In this document: positions 9,346-22,423 of the stretch, piece by piece
Layout: each line of letters starts with the position of its first letter
Position numbering within the stretch: the first letter of the stretch is position 1
NCBI RefSeq assembly: GCF_009938165.1
Contig: NZ_AP019649.1
Coordinates: 2,356,001-2,420,000, forward strand
Source of the DNA: Vibrio taketomensis
GTDB lineage: Bacteria > Pseudomonadota > Gammaproteobacteria > Enterobacterales > Vibrionaceae
DNA length: 64,000 nucleotides
Direction: 5' to 3'
Notes under the pieces: model-generated
The model's database searches: none
Seen by the model: only the letters and a program-made list of their open reading frames with translations
Told to the model about the DNA's origin: nothing
Position numbers and translations under genes: made by a program

Positions 9346-10149
9346 ATGCATCCTATGCTTAATATCGCTATTCGTGCTGCACGAAAAGCTGGCAATCATA
9401 TTGCTAAATCACTAGAAAATGTTGAGAAGATTGAATCTACTCAAAAAGGCACGAACGACTTTGTTACTAACGTAGACAAAGAAGCAGAAGCAATGATCAT
9501 CGATACAATCAAAGCCTCTTACCCAGAGCATTGTATCGTGGCAGAAGAAAACGGTCTTATCGACGGTAAAGATAAGGACGTTCAATGGATCATCGACCCA
9601 CTGGATGGCACTTCTAACTTCGTTAAAGGTCTACCTCACTTCGCTGTATCTATCGCTGTTCGTATTAAAGGCAAAACAGAAGTAGCGTGTGTTTACGACC
9701 CAATGCAAAACGAGCTATTCACTGCACAACGCGGTGCTGGAGCTCAACTGAACAATGCACGTATCCGTGTTAAACAAGTTAAAGATCTACAAGGCGCTGT
9801 TCTAGCAACAGGTTTCCCATACAAACAGAAGCAACATTCAGAATCTTACTTCAAGATCCTATCTGCTCTATTTGTTGATTGTGCTGACTTCCGTCGCACT
9901 GGTTCTGCTGCGCTAGACCTATGTTACGTAGCAGCTGGTCGTGTAGACGGTTTCTTCGAACTTGGTCTAAAACCTTGGGATATCGCAGCTGGTGAACTAA
10001 TCGCTCGTGAAGCTGGTGCTATCGTAACTGACTTTGCTGGCGGCACTGATTACATGCAATCAGGTAACGTAGTTACAGCTAGCGCTCGTGGCGTTAAAGG
10101 TATTCTTAAGCACATCCGTGAAAACGGTAATGCTGCAATGCTTAAATAA
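9346..10149 (+). CDS. suhB: Inositol-1-monophosphatase / rRNA antitermination factor SuhB
   Basis: Mg-dependent inositol monophosphatase-fold protein; in E. coli it also acts with the Nus factors in rRNA antitermination. Metal-binding motifs are visible: EEN near residue 67, WIIDPLDGTSNFVKGLPHF near residues 83-101, and KPWDIAAGELIAREAG near residue 213. The 267-residue length is normal. It is divergent from trmJ and uses strongly optimised Vibrio codons, which suggests high expression. A terminator follows. Confidence 0.95.
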   Translation: MHPMLNIAIRAARKAGNHIAKSLENVEKIESTQKGTNDFVTNVDKEAEAMIIDTIKASYPEHCIVAEENGLIDGKDKDVQWIIDPLDGTSNFVKGLPHFAVSIAVRIKGKTEVACVYDPMQNELFTAQRGAGAQLNNARIRVKQVKDLQGAVLATGFPYKQKQHSESYFKILSALFVDCADFRRTGSAALDLCYVAAGRVDGFFELGLKPWDIAAGELIAREAGAIVTDFAGGTDYMQSGNVVTASARGVKGILKHIRENGNAAMLK

Positions 10150-10176
10150 TCGATCGACTTCTTAGTAGATTGAACA

Positions 10177-10204
10177 AAAGCTCTGCTCTTTGAGCAGGGC
10201 TTTT
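10177..10204 (+). terminator. Terminator after suhB
   Basis: Stem GCTCTGCTC / GAGCAGGGC with a TTT loop followed by TTTT. The A-run on the left could let it act for the convergent lipoprotein gene as well. Confidence 0.8.
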
Positions 10205-10209
10205 CTGTA

Positions 10210-10971
10210 TTAGCTGATTCTGGTAAATCTAAACGTCTGAAGTTTTTGCTCTTGCCCATCTATATGAGCATAGCTATCGATTAACCATATTTGATCACCA
10301 ATAAAGCTTAACTCTAAACGCACATCTTGTGATGGGATATCAGAATAGATCACATCGCTAACGTTGGTAGGATAAAACGAAATTTTGTTATTTCCATTTT
10401 CCGCATCACCAACAAAATTTACCACCACATTTTTTGTCTGGTTTTGAACCTGCATTTGATAGCCATTAGCCTGCTCATAGCTAAACGAAGCATTTATGGC
10501 TAAGCCTTGCTGATTCGAAATAACGACATTTGCTTTTGATAGTGAAGCTAATTGCCCCTGCGCCAAAATCTGTTGATGCTCAGTTGTCACAACATGGCTT
10601 TGAATATTAACGTTCCACTCACCAACAAAATTCTCTAGCTGTTGCCACTGCTGCTGAATTTGTGTTTTCTTCCCATCGCTACCAATAGCAGCCAACGCAT
10701 CGTTGCGGCTATCATGGCGAATGTTTTCCCGATGACTGTGTAGATCTTGAGTTGCTCCTGCAACTCCTCCCGTGACACCGCCAGCAATAGCCCCTTTGAC
10801 TGCTAGATCCGATTCCCCAGTCAAAGCCCCCATAGTCAAACCAAGCAAGGCTCCACCAACAGCGCCTTGCTTAGTTGCTGCATTAGGATCATCCTCTCCT
10901 AGGGTGACACAGCCAGCTAGAAAAGGAAGTGTGATAAATGATGTTAGTACTAGCTTGTTGTTGAATATCAT
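10210..10971 (-). CDS. Uncharacterised glycine-zipper lipoprotein
   Basis: Not recognised as a named protein. The N-terminus is a lipoprotein signal, MIFNNKLVLTSFITLPF followed by the lipobox LAGC, so it should be lipid-anchored in the envelope. Residues about 35-75 (AVGGALLGLTMGALTG, AIAGGVTGGVAG) form a glycine-zipper hairpin of the type seen in Rcs-linked and Pal-like outer-membrane lipoproteins. The rest, about 170 residues, looks like a beta-rich soluble domain. Start at 10971 is chosen because it gives the shortest normal signal peptide; an ATG at 10983 adds four residues. It is a single gene convergent with suhB. Confidence 0.75.
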   Translation of the reverse strand: MIFNNKLVLTSFITLPFLAGCVTLGEDDPNAATKQGAVGGALLGLTMGALTGESDLAVKGAIAGGVTGGVAGATQDLHSHRENIRHDSRNDALAAIGSDGKKTQIQQQWQQLENFVGEWNVNIQSHVVTTEHQQILAQGQLASLSKANVVISNQQGLAINASFSYEQANGYQMQVQNQTKNVVVNFVGDAENGNNKISFYPTNVSDVIYSDIPSQDVRLELSFIGDQIWLIDSYAHIDGQEQKLQTFRFTRIS

Positions 10972-11206
10972 AGGACACCTCATCTTTTGAACTGCTTGTA
11001 TGGTAAATAACCAGTGTCAGCGGAACTTCAGACAATGTCCGGGCAATTTAAAAGCAACCACGAGAAATGTTACTGGTTGTTGCTAAAAACGAAAAATAGA
11101 GATGGATATCAGAGCGCTGTATAGTTCAGGAGAGAGCAAAGTTGAGAATAGCGATTCGGCGGGCCTGCGTACAAGCTCCCAACACTTACTTTGCAAAAGC
11201 AACAGA

Positions 11207-11239
11207 TGTAAAAGCCCCAGCATACTGCTGAGGCTTTAG
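11207..11239 (-). terminator. Terminator of the rRNA operon
   Basis: On the minus strand, AAAGCCTCAGCA - GTA - TGCTGGGGCTTTT forms a long stem ending in T residues just past the tRNA-Trp. The 10972-11206 stretch beyond it shows no gene. Confidence 0.8.
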
Positions 11240-11243
11240 AAGA

Positions 11244-11318
<75 letters not shown>

Positions 11319-11353
11319 ATCTTCAGTTTTAAAGAGCTGAAACTCTAAATAAG

Positions 11354-11430
11354 TGGCGGAGTGGACGGGACTCGAACCCGCGACCCCCGGCGTGACAGGC
11401 CGGTATTCTAACCAACTGAACTACCACTCC
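11354..11430 (-). tRNA. tRNA-Asp (GTC)
   Basis: A full cloverleaf on the minus strand: acceptor GGAGTGG / CCACTCC, D arm, anticodon stem-loop CCGGC-CTGTCAC-GCCGG (anticodon GTC), T arm GCGGG-TTCGAGT-CCCGT, and an encoded CCA at 11354-11356. It is the first distal tRNA after the 5S gene. Confidence 0.97.
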
Positions 11431-11473
11431 GCAGTGGACTACTTGTCGTCGTTGACAAGTGTTCATAATTTAA

Positions 11474-11591
11474 AGCCTGGCGATGTCCTACTCTCACATG
11501 GGAAGCCCCACACTACCATCGGCGCTAATTCGTTTCACTTCTGAGTTCGGCATGGAATCAGGTGGGTCCAAATCGCTATGGTCGCCAAGCA
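11474..11591 (-). rRNA. rrf: 5S ribosomal RNA
   Basis: On the minus strand it begins TGCTTGGCGACCATAGCG and contains the universal CCGAACTCAGAAGTGAAAC segment, ending in GAGAGTAGG...GCCAGGC. About 118 bases; ends are approximate by one or two bases. Confidence 0.96.
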
Positions 11592-11676
11592 AATTCTTTA
11601 ATTCGGAAAGCTGTTTTTCAGTTCTTACACATTCAATGTTCTATTTGAGTCCAATCAAAACCCTTGGGTGTTGTAT

Positions 11677-14539
<2,863 letters not shown>

Positions 14540-14731
14540 ATACAACCCGAAGGAGTTTCGAGTTGATGTTCAAATCACCAAAGTTGTCTGCAATTTTATA
14601 CATGATGCAGACTCGATTTTGCCGGACTCAAATTCCAAGAACACTTGAATGTGTTTTAGTTGTATTCAATAAATGAATACTTTGAGAACTTTACAAACAA
14701 CAATAAATTGTTGTTTTGTCAGCTTTCCAAA

Positions 14732-14744
14732 TTGTTAAAGAGCA
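14732..14744 (-). promoter_or_regulatory. boxA antitermination element in the 16S-23S spacer
   Basis: On the minus strand TGCTCTTTAACAA is an exact boxA, the site where NusB/NusE load to keep polymerase antiterminating into the 23S gene. Confidence 0.85.
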
Positions 14745-14803
14745 ATGTGCATTCCGAAGAAAACACCATTTTTAATAGCACTAAATGTAAATGCTTTTAA
14801 AGA

Positions 14804-14879
14804 TGGTATCCCGTAGGGGAGTCGAACCCCTGTTACCGCCGTGAAAGGGCGGTGTCCTAGGCCTCTAGACGAACGGGAC
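14804..14879 (-). tRNA. tRNA-Glu (TTC)
   Basis: Minus-strand cloverleaf starting GTCCCGTTCGTCTAGAGG with anticodon stem-loop CCGCC-CTTTCAC-GGCGG (anticodon TTC) and encoded CCA at 14804-14806. It is the second spacer tRNA, 23S-proximal. Confidence 0.97.
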
Positions 14880-14882
14880 ACA

Positions 14883-14958
14883 TGGTGGAGCTAACCGGGA
14901 TCGAACCGGTGACCTCTTGCCTGCCAGGCAAGCGCTCTCCCAGCTGAGCTATAGCCCC
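14883..14958 (-). tRNA. tRNA-Ala (GGC)
   Basis: Minus-strand cloverleaf starting GGGGCTATAGCTCAGCTGGG with anticodon stem-loop CTTGC-CTGGCAG-GCAAG (anticodon GGC) and encoded CCA. It is the first spacer tRNA, only three bases from tRNA-Glu. The GGC anticodon, rather than the TGC of E. coli spacers, marks the Vibrio Ala-Glu spacer type. Confidence 0.97.
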
Positions 14959-14980
14959 ACTAAAAATGCTCTAACTAAAC

Positions 14981-15014
14981 ATATCAATCTGTGTGGACAC
15001 TCATCGCAATAATC
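14981..15014 (-). other. 16S precursor processing stem, 3' strand
   Basis: This stretch just 3' of the 16S gene is nearly complementary to 16701-16735 in the leader (shared core ATCAATCTGTGTGG, CACTC). The two strands pair to enclose the 16S precursor and form the RNase III substrate. Confidence 0.75.
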
Positions 15015-15020
15015 ATCGTA

Positions 15021-16560
<1,540 letters not shown>

Positions 16561-16700
16561 AAGATTTTGTGACTCAATGAATACTGATTACATTACATAG
16601 TAATGTTGAATTGACTGTGCCGATACTAAGTATCGAATTGGTCACTCAGTTCATTGAAATCAATTTGAAGCCCCTCTTCATTTAGAGGAAGTTTCTAATT

Positions 16701-16735
16701 GGATTATCATCAACGAGTGCCCACACAGATTGATA
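16701..16735 (-). other. 16S precursor processing stem, 5' strand
   Basis: Leader-side partner of 14981-15014. Together they flank the 16S gene as an inverted repeat of about 34 bases with a few mismatches, the expected RNase III processing stem. Confidence 0.75.
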
Positions 16736-16743
16736 GGTTTATA

Positions 16744-16758
16744 TTGTTAAAGAGCTGC
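16744..16758 (-). promoter_or_regulatory. boxA in the rRNA leader
   Basis: Minus strand GCAGCTCTTTAACAA, a close match to boxA and located between the promoter and the 16S processing stem. It is the expected loading site for the rRNA antitermination complex, of which SuhB (9346-10149) is a part in E. coli. Confidence 0.75.
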
Positions 16759-16909
16759 TTTAAGTCTTTCTCTCAAAGCGGACGGCCATTTTAGCGATAT
16801 AACCTTTGGTGTCAAACACTTTTTGGTTATTTCTCTGAAAGTTAATTAACTTTCTTAGACCATCTGTCGTCTTGCTATTTAGCTCGGTATCCCGTGACAA
16901 CGAGAGCGG

Positions 16910-16937
16910 ATTATAGGGACAAAATTTACGATGACAA
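16910..16937 (-). promoter_or_regulatory. rRNA operon promoter
   Basis: On the minus strand TTGTCA, 16 bases, then TATAAT, followed by a G/C-rich discriminator CCGCTCTCG. The near-perfect -10, short spacer and G/C discriminator are hallmarks of a stringently controlled rrn P1 promoter. The leader runs from here to 16561 and contains no gene; boxA and the processing stem are listed separately. Confidence 0.85.
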
Positions 16938-17000
16938 CTGTTATTTTGTGCACCAAGAATCGTTTGTCTGCTATTTAATCAAATCACGCAATTATTAAAC

Positions 17001-17022
17001 AAAAAGGCTTAACAGCCCTTTT
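17001..17022 (-). terminator. Terminator after clpB
   Basis: Minus strand AAAAGGGCT - GTTA - AGCCTTTTT. It separates clpB from the rRNA operon that follows on the same strand 60 bases downstream. Confidence 0.8.
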
Positions 17023-17035
17023 CCTATCAGTCGCC

Positions 17036-19609
17036 TTATTGATGAGCCACTATTTGGTCGTTGTGTACGATCAACTTAATCGTTTTATCTGGGACGACAC
17101 GTCCTGAAAGAATCGCTTTCGCCAATGGGTTTTCAACACTTTGCTGAATGGCACGTTTTAGTGGACGTGCACCATACACTGGGTCAAACCCTACTTGAGC
17201 GATAAGATCCAACGCTTTTTCTGATACTTCCATATGGAAGCCTCGCTCTTCCATGCGTTTTGATAAACGTAGTAGTTGAATCGCAGCAATCGACTTGATG
17301 TGGTCTTCACCTAATGGATGGAATACCACGCTCTCATCAACACGGTTCAAGAACTCAGGTCTAAAGTGTTTGGTAACCACTTCCATTACTTCATCCTTAA
17401 TACCTTGGTAGTCCAAAGTATTGAAGTTCTCTTGAATACGAGAGGAGCCCAAGTTCGACGTCATAATTACAACGGTATTACGAAAATCTACCGTACGGCC
17501 TTGACCATCAGTTAAACGACCATCATCGAGTACTTGCAGCAGAATGTTAAACACGTCCGGATGCGCCTTTTCAACTTCATCTAACAAAATTACTGAATAA
17601 GGTTTGCGTCTAACCGCCTCGGTTAAATAGCCACCCTCTTCATAACCAACATAGCCTGGAGGCGCACCAACCAATCGAGCAACAGAGTGTTTCTCCATAA
17701 ACTCCGACATATCAATACGTACCATTGCATCTTCACTATCAAACATAAAGTTAGCCAGTGTTTTGCAAAGTTCAGTTTTACCCACACCCGTTGGGCCCAA
17801 GAATAAGAACGAACCAATTGGTTTATTTGGATCTGATAACCCCGCACGACTACGACGAATCGCATTGGAAACCACTTCTACCGCTTCTTTTTGACCGATC
17901 ACACGTTTGTGCAGCACTTGCTCCATACGCAGCAGTTTTTCTTTCTCAGCTTCGAGCATTTTCGACACAGGAATACCCGTCTGTTTCGACAATACTTCGG
18001 CAATTTCTGCATCAGTGACTTTATTGCGCAATAACGTCATCTCTTGCATTTCAGCTTGAGTTGCCAAATCAAGTTGTTTCTCAAGCTCTGGAATACGTCC
18101 ATATTGCAATTCAGACATACGACTCAAATCACCGGCACGACGAGCTAGCTCCATATCAAGACGCGCTTGTTCTAATTCAGTCTTAATATGTTGTGTACCA
18201 GATAGTGCTGCTTTCTCGGTATTCCACACTTCTTCCAGTTCTGCAAACTCACGTTCTTTTTCTTGCAGTTCTTGATTGAGGATATCTAAGCGTTTTTCGC
18301 TCGCCTCATCTTGCTCGTTAACCAGTGCTTGTTGCTCAATCTTAAGCTGAATAATTTTACGTTCTAGCTTATCTAGAGATTCTGGCTTTGAGTCCATCTG
18401 CATGCGAATGCTTGATGCAGCTTCATCGATCAAATCAATCGCTTTATCTGGTAACTGACGGTCTGATACATAACGATGAGACAACGTTGCGGCTGCCACA
18501 ATCGCAGGGTCAGTAATTTCAACGTGATGGTGAAGCTCATAACGCTCTTTCAAACCACGTAAAATCGCCACTGTATCTTCTACCGTTGGTTCATCCACCA
18601 ACACTTTTTGGAAACGGCGCTCTAGTGCCGGATCTTTTTCCATATATTGACGATATTCATCGAGCGTAGTGGCACCCACACAGTGCAGTTCACCACGAGC
18701 TAGGGCTGGTTTTAGCATGTTACCGGCATCCATTGAGCCTTCGCCTTTACCTGCGCCGACCATGGTATGAATTTCATCAATAAATAGAATGATGTTACCT
18801 TCTTCTTTGGCAAGTTCATTCAATACCGATTTTAGGCGTTCTTCGAACTCACCACGATATTTCGCACCCGCAACCAGTGCGCCCATATCTAATGACAGGA
18901 CACGACGGCCGCGCAGACCTTCTGGCACTTCATTATTAATGATGCGCTGAGCGAGACCTTCAACAATAGCGGTTTTACCTACACCAGGCTCACCGATGAT
19001 AACTGGATTATTTTTAGTTCGGCGTTGCAATACTTGAATGGTACGACGAATTTCATCATCACGCCCAATAACTGGATCAAGCTTGCCCTGCTCTGCCCGT
19101 TCAGTTAGATCCACGGTGAATTTTTCTAACGCTTGACGCATTTCCTCTGCGTTAGGATCATTAACTTTTTGACCACCTCGAATCTGATCAATCGCATCAC
19201 TGACTTTTTTCTCGGTAATACCAAACTCTTTAAGCAGTGCCCCTAGCGGACCACGATCCTCAATTGCTGCAAGTAGGAAGATTTCGGATGAGATATAGGT
19301 ATCTTGGCGTTTTTGAGCAATCTTATCGCACATGTTAAACAACGTGCCCATGCTACCTGACAACTGCACATCACCACCAATACCACTGACTTTCGGTAAG
19401 CGATCTAGCATCTCTCCTAGTTTTGAACGTACTTGAGAAACATCAACGCTTAGCATCGTCAATAGCGGACGGATCGGGCTGCCATTTTGGTCCATCAGCG
19501 CCACCATCAGGTGCACTGGTTCAATGTATTGGTGATCACGACCTAACGCCAAAGACTGCGCGTCAGAAATAGCGATTTGGAACTTGCTAGTAAATCTGTC
19601 TAGACGCAT
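17036..19609 (-). CDS. clpB: ATP-dependent disaggregase ClpB
   Basis: Hexameric Hsp100 protein that pulls polypeptides out of aggregates with DnaK. The 857 residues equal the E. coli protein. Domain order: Clp N domain (1-145), AAA1 with Walker [10 protein letters not shown] (about residue 206) and Walker B, the coiled-coil middle domain (about 400-525, rich in E, K, L and Q), and AAA2 with [10 protein letters not shown] (about 605), then the C-terminal D2-small domain. A sigma-32-like promoter lies 45-73 bases upstream. The clpB-rrn adjacency is the same as at E. coli rrnG. Confidence 0.98.
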   Translation of the reverse strand: MRLDRFTSKFQIAISDAQSLALGRDHQYIEPVHLMVALMDQNGSPIRPLLTMLSVDVSQVRSKLGEMLDRLPKVSGIGGDVQLSGSMGTLFNMCDKIAQKRQDTYISSEIFLLAAIEDRGPLGALLKEFGITEKKVSDAIDQIRGGQKVNDPNAEEMRQALEKFTVDLTERAEQGKLDPVIGRDDEIRRTIQVLQRRTKNNPVIIGEPGVGKTAIVEGLAQRIINNEVPEGLRGRRVLSLDMGALVAGAKYRGEFEERLKSVLNELAKEEGNIILFIDEIHTMVGAGKGEGSMDAGNMLKPALARGELHCVGATTLDEYRQYMEKDPALERRFQKVLVDEPTVEDTVAILRGLKERYELHHHVEITDPAIVAAATLSHRYVSDRQLPDKAIDLIDEAASSIRMQMDSKPESLDKLERKIIQLKIEQQALVNEQDEASEKRLDILNQELQEKEREFAELEEVWNTEKAALSGTQHIKTELEQARLDMELARRAGDLSRMSELQYGRIPELEKQLDLATQAEMQEMTLLRNKVTDAEIAEVLSKQTGIPVSKMLEAEKEKLLRMEQVLHKRVIGQKEAVEVVSNAIRRSRAGLSDPNKPIGSFLFLGPTGVGKTELCKTLANFMFDSEDAMVRIDMSEFMEKHSVARLVGAPPGYVGYEEGGYLTEAVRRKPYSVILLDEVEKAHPDVFNILLQVLDDGRLTDGQGRTVDFRNTVVIMTSNLGSSRIQENFNTLDYQGIKDEVMEVVTKHFRPEFLNRVDESVVFHPLGEDHIKSIAAIQLLRLSKRMEERGFHMEVSEKALDLIAQVGFDPVYGARPLKRAIQQSVENPLAKAILSGRVVPDKTIKLIVHNDQIVAHQ

Positions 19610-19653
19610 TTCAACCTTCCTAACTCAACTGAGAAAATCTAATAACAGTAGAA

Positions 19654-19682
19654 AGATGGCTACGCTGACAATGTTTTTCAAG
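19654..19682 (-). promoter_or_regulatory. Heat-shock (sigma-32) type promoter of clpB
   Basis: Minus strand CTTGAAA, 14 bases, then AGCCATCT. The -35 is exact to the sigma-32 consensus CTTGAAA and the -10 matches six of eight positions of CCCCATNT. It is placed correctly for clpB and lies just past the pgeF terminator. Confidence 0.7.
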
Positions 19683-19694
19683 AGCGTAAAAATG

Positions 19695-19719
19695 AAAAAA
19701 GGCTGACATATAGTCAACC
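19695..19719 (-). terminator. Terminator after pgeF
   Basis: Minus strand GGTTGAC - TATAT - GTCAGCC followed by TTTTTT. It insulates clpB from rluD-pgeF transcription. Confidence 0.8.
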
Positions 19720-19736
19720 TAATATTACCTAAAGCA

Positions 19737-20462
19737 TTATTCAATCCAGATGAGACTGGCTTGACGCCCTGTCACGCCATCACGGCGATAAGAGTAGAAT
19801 CGCTCGGGATCAGAAAACGTACACATGCCACTGGCAAACACTTGGCTAACGCCAAGTTTGTTCAAGCGCTGCGCGGCAATTTGGTCCATATTTGCCCACC
19901 ATTTTCCAACGCTGCCAGTAGGTTTAAATGCCGTACTGGCTTGTGGATCGAAATCGCAAAATGCTTCTAAAACATCCTCACCAACCTCAAATGCCGAAGG
20001 ACCAATCGCAGGGCCGAGCCATGCAATCACTTCACCATCAAACATCTCGACTGCATTTTCCACAATGCCATGTGCCAGCCCGCGCCATCCAGCATGCACC
20101 GCTGCAACTTGTGTACCTTGAGTATTGGTTAATAATACGGGTAGGCAATCTGCCGTCATCGCAGAGCACACCACACCTTGAACTGAAGTAAACAAACCAT
20201 CTGCATCCAAAATTGAATTTGTTGGTTGATTAACTTTTGCCACCTCGGTTGAGTGTGTTTGGTTTAACCAAATCGGCGCACTTGGCATAGAAGCGAGTTC
20301 TATCAATGCTTGGCGATTACTCAATACTGTCGTTAAATCATCCCCAACGTGGCTACCAAGGTTGAAGCCTTGATAAGGCGCAGCAGAATAACCACCCAGA
20401 CGCGTGGTCGAAATCGCTTTCACCTGCTTTGGCACTTTCCAGTTAGGAATAATCAGCGACAT
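19737..20462 (-). CDS. pgeF: Peptidoglycan editing factor PgeF (YfiH, DUF152 family)
   Basis: Cu/Zn-binding protein of the DUF152 family. Described activities include removal of misincorporated serine-containing peptidoglycan precursors, and polyphenol oxidase or purine nucleoside phosphorylase activity in homologues. The metal-ligand motifs MTADCLPVLL (Cys) and AVHAGWRGLA (His) are visible in the middle of the 241-residue protein, and YSYRRDGVTGRQASLIWIE is the conserved C-terminus. It begins one base past the rluD stop, so the two are co-transcribed. Confidence 0.93.
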   Translation of the reverse strand: MSLIIPNWKVPKQVKAISTTRLGGYSAAPYQGFNLGSHVGDDLTTVLSNRQALIELASMPSAPIWLNQTHSTEVAKVNQPTNSILDADGLFTSVQGVVCSAMTADCLPVLLTNTQGTQVAAVHAGWRGLAHGIVENAVEMFDGEVIAWLGPAIGPSAFEVGEDVLEAFCDFDPQASTAFKPTGSVGKWWANMDQIAAQRLNKLGVSQVFASGMCTFSDPERFYSYRRDGVTGRQASLIWIE

Positions 20463-20463
20463 A

Positions 20464-21441
20464 TTAGTACTCTTCTTCTAAACCGTGCTCTTGAGCATCT
20501 TGGCGCAGCGCTTCCGTCATTGCCACCATGTCATCAGGCACTGGAGCGTGGAATTCTAGCTCTTCACCTGTGATTGGGTGTTCAAAACGTAGCATCACTG
20601 CGTGCAGTGCTTGACGGTCAAAGCCACGAATCATATCCGTCAATTCTTGCGTTGCACCTGCTGGAATACGAGCACGACCGCCGTATGCAGCATCGCCTAG
20701 CAGTGGATGCTGCAGGTATGACATATGCACACGAATCTGGTGCGTACGGCCGGTTTCTAGACGAAGGCGAATACGTGTATGTTCACGGAAGTGTTCAGCC
20801 ACACGGTAGTGCGTCACGGCTGGTTTACCCATTGGGCTTACTGCCATCAAGGTACGCTTAGTCGAGTGGCGACCAATTGCTTTGTCTATTTTTCCGCCCG
20901 CAGTCATACGACCGATGGCAATCGCTTCGTATTCACGGGTGATATTACGTTTTTGTAGCGCTCGAACAAGGCGAGTCTGTGCCGGAACGGTCTTCGCCAC
21001 CACCATCAAACCGGTAGTATCTTTATCTAGGCGGTGCACAATACCCGCACGAGGTACTTCCGCGATGTCAGGGTAGTGATGTAGCAATGCATTAAGCACT
21101 GTACCATCTGGCGTACCCGCACCTGGATGCACCACGAAATCACGCGGCTTGTTAATTACAATGATGTCATCATCTTCGTAGACGATATCCAATGGGATAT
21201 CTTGCGCTTCCCAGCGCTCTTCATCTTCAAGCTCCGCTTGTAGTGTGATGATTTCGCCGCCCATTACCTTAGTACGCGGTTTGGTTACGACCTCGCCGTC
21301 AACTTGTACTTTACCCGCAAGCAACCACTCTTTGAGTCGCGAACGAGAGAAGTCGGCAAAAATTTCTGCGATAGCTTGGTCAAGACGTTGACCTAGTTGA
21401 CTATCTTTTACTGTATCTGTTAATTCAATCTGCTGAGCCAT
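20464..21441 (-). CDS. rluD: 23S rRNA pseudouridine(1911/1915/1917) synthase RluD
   Basis: Makes pseudouridines in helix 69 of 23S rRNA. An S4 RNA-binding domain (about residues 18-80) is followed by the RluA-type catalytic domain with the HRLDKDTTGLMVVAKT motif holding the catalytic aspartate near residue 139. At 325 residues it is normal for RluD. It is divergent from bamD and translationally close to pgeF, the same arrangement as in E. coli. Confidence 0.97.
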   Translation of the reverse strand: MAQQIELTDTVKDSQLGQRLDQAIAEIFADFSRSRLKEWLLAGKVQVDGEVVTKPRTKVMGGEIITLQAELEDEERWEAQDIPLDIVYEDDDIIVINKPRDFVVHPGAGTPDGTVLNALLHHYPDIAEVPRAGIVHRLDKDTTGLMVVAKTVPAQTRLVRALQKRNITREYEAIAIGRMTAGGKIDKAIGRHSTKRTLMAVSPMGKPAVTHYRVAEHFREHTRIRLRLETGRTHQIRVHMSYLQHPLLGDAAYGGRARIPAGATQELTDMIRGFDRQALHAVMLRFEHPITGEELEFHAPVPDDMVAMTEALRQDAQEHGLEEEY

Positions 21442-21571
21442 ATCGAACTTTTTTAAAAACTATGGGACTAATTGTCACTAGTATGGAAGAATATTGCTCC
21501 ATTGTATCTGCTACCGACAAGAAAGTAACGGAAGCGAGAGAATTATTTACTTCAAGGAATCGACTCCTGAC

Positions 21572-22297
21572 ATGAAACAGCATAGTTTATCTGGATTATT
21601 GGCACTTACTTTACTCGTCGGTTGTACTAGCAGCGAAGAGATTGTTCCAGATGTTCCACCGTCAGAGCTTTACACCGAAGCTCAGACATTACTGCAAGAA
21701 GGTAGTTGGACAACCGCGATTGAGAGACTCGAAGCGCTTGATTCTCGCTACCCGTTTGGCCCATATTCTGAACAAGTTCAGCTCGACCTAATTTACGCTT
21801 ATTACAAAAATGATGATTTAGCATTAGGTTTGGCCACCATTGAACGTTTTACTCGCCTCAACCCAACCAACGATAAATTGGACTGGGTACTCTATATGCG
21901 CGGGTTAACTTACATGGCGCAAGATCGTAACTTCATGCACGATCTGTTCAATATGAATCGTTTTGACCGAGATCCAGAGCCGGTAAAAGCCGCTTTTGCT
22001 GATTTTAAGAAACTATTAGAACGTTATCCAAATAGCCCTTATGCCGAAGACGCCCAAAAGCGCATGTACGCGTTAAAAAATCGCCTTGCTGAGTATGACC
22101 TAGCGACTGCAGATTTCTATTTACGTCGTGAAGCATGGATTGCTGCCATTAATCGCTGTCAAGAGTTACAAAAAACCTTCCCGAATACGGAAGCAGCACG
22201 TAAATCTCTTGCGATTCAGCTTGAAGCATACGAAAAACTTGGATTGACTGAAGCTGTTGAGCGAACTCGCGAACTCATGGTATTAAACCCAATTTAA
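21572..22297 (+). CDS. bamD: Outer-membrane assembly lipoprotein BamD
   Basis: Essential lipoprotein of the BAM complex that recognises and folds outer-membrane beta-barrels. Signal and lipobox: MKQHSLSGLLALTLLVGC, so the mature protein starts at Cys 18. Five TPR-like repeats fill the remainder; the 241 residues agree with the family. An in-frame start 26 codons upstream is rejected because it would bury the signal peptide. Terminator at 22325-22353. Confidence 0.97.
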   Translation: MKQHSLSGLLALTLLVGCTSSEEIVPDVPPSELYTEAQTLLQEGSWTTAIERLEALDSRYPFGPYSEQVQLDLIYAYYKNDDLALGLATIERFTRLNPTNDKLDWVLYMRGLTYMAQDRNFMHDLFNMNRFDRDPEPVKAAFADFKKLLERYPNSPYAEDAQKRMYALKNRLAEYDLATADFYLRREAWIAAINRCQELQKTFPNTEAARKSLAIQLEAYEKLGLTEAVERTRELMVLNPI

Positions 22298-22324
22298 GTT
22301 GCAATAAACACTCACTCTGATGCC

Positions 22325-22353
22325 AAAGCCACGCGTTACTGCATGGCTTTTTT
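22325..22353 (+). terminator. Terminator after bamD
   Basis: AAAGCCACGC - GTTACT - GCATGGCTTT followed by TTT; one mismatch pair in the stem. Confidence 0.75.
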
Positions 22354-22423
22354 ATGGTGGTAAGCCAAGCAAAATTGCTGGAAACGACTACTTTTAAAAG
22401 ACAAAAAGTAGAAAGGTCAGACA

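Noticed and set aside
10984..11206. Small gene between the lipoprotein and the rrn terminator
   Set aside because: No frame with a ribosome site longer than about 30 codons and no recognisable RNA family.
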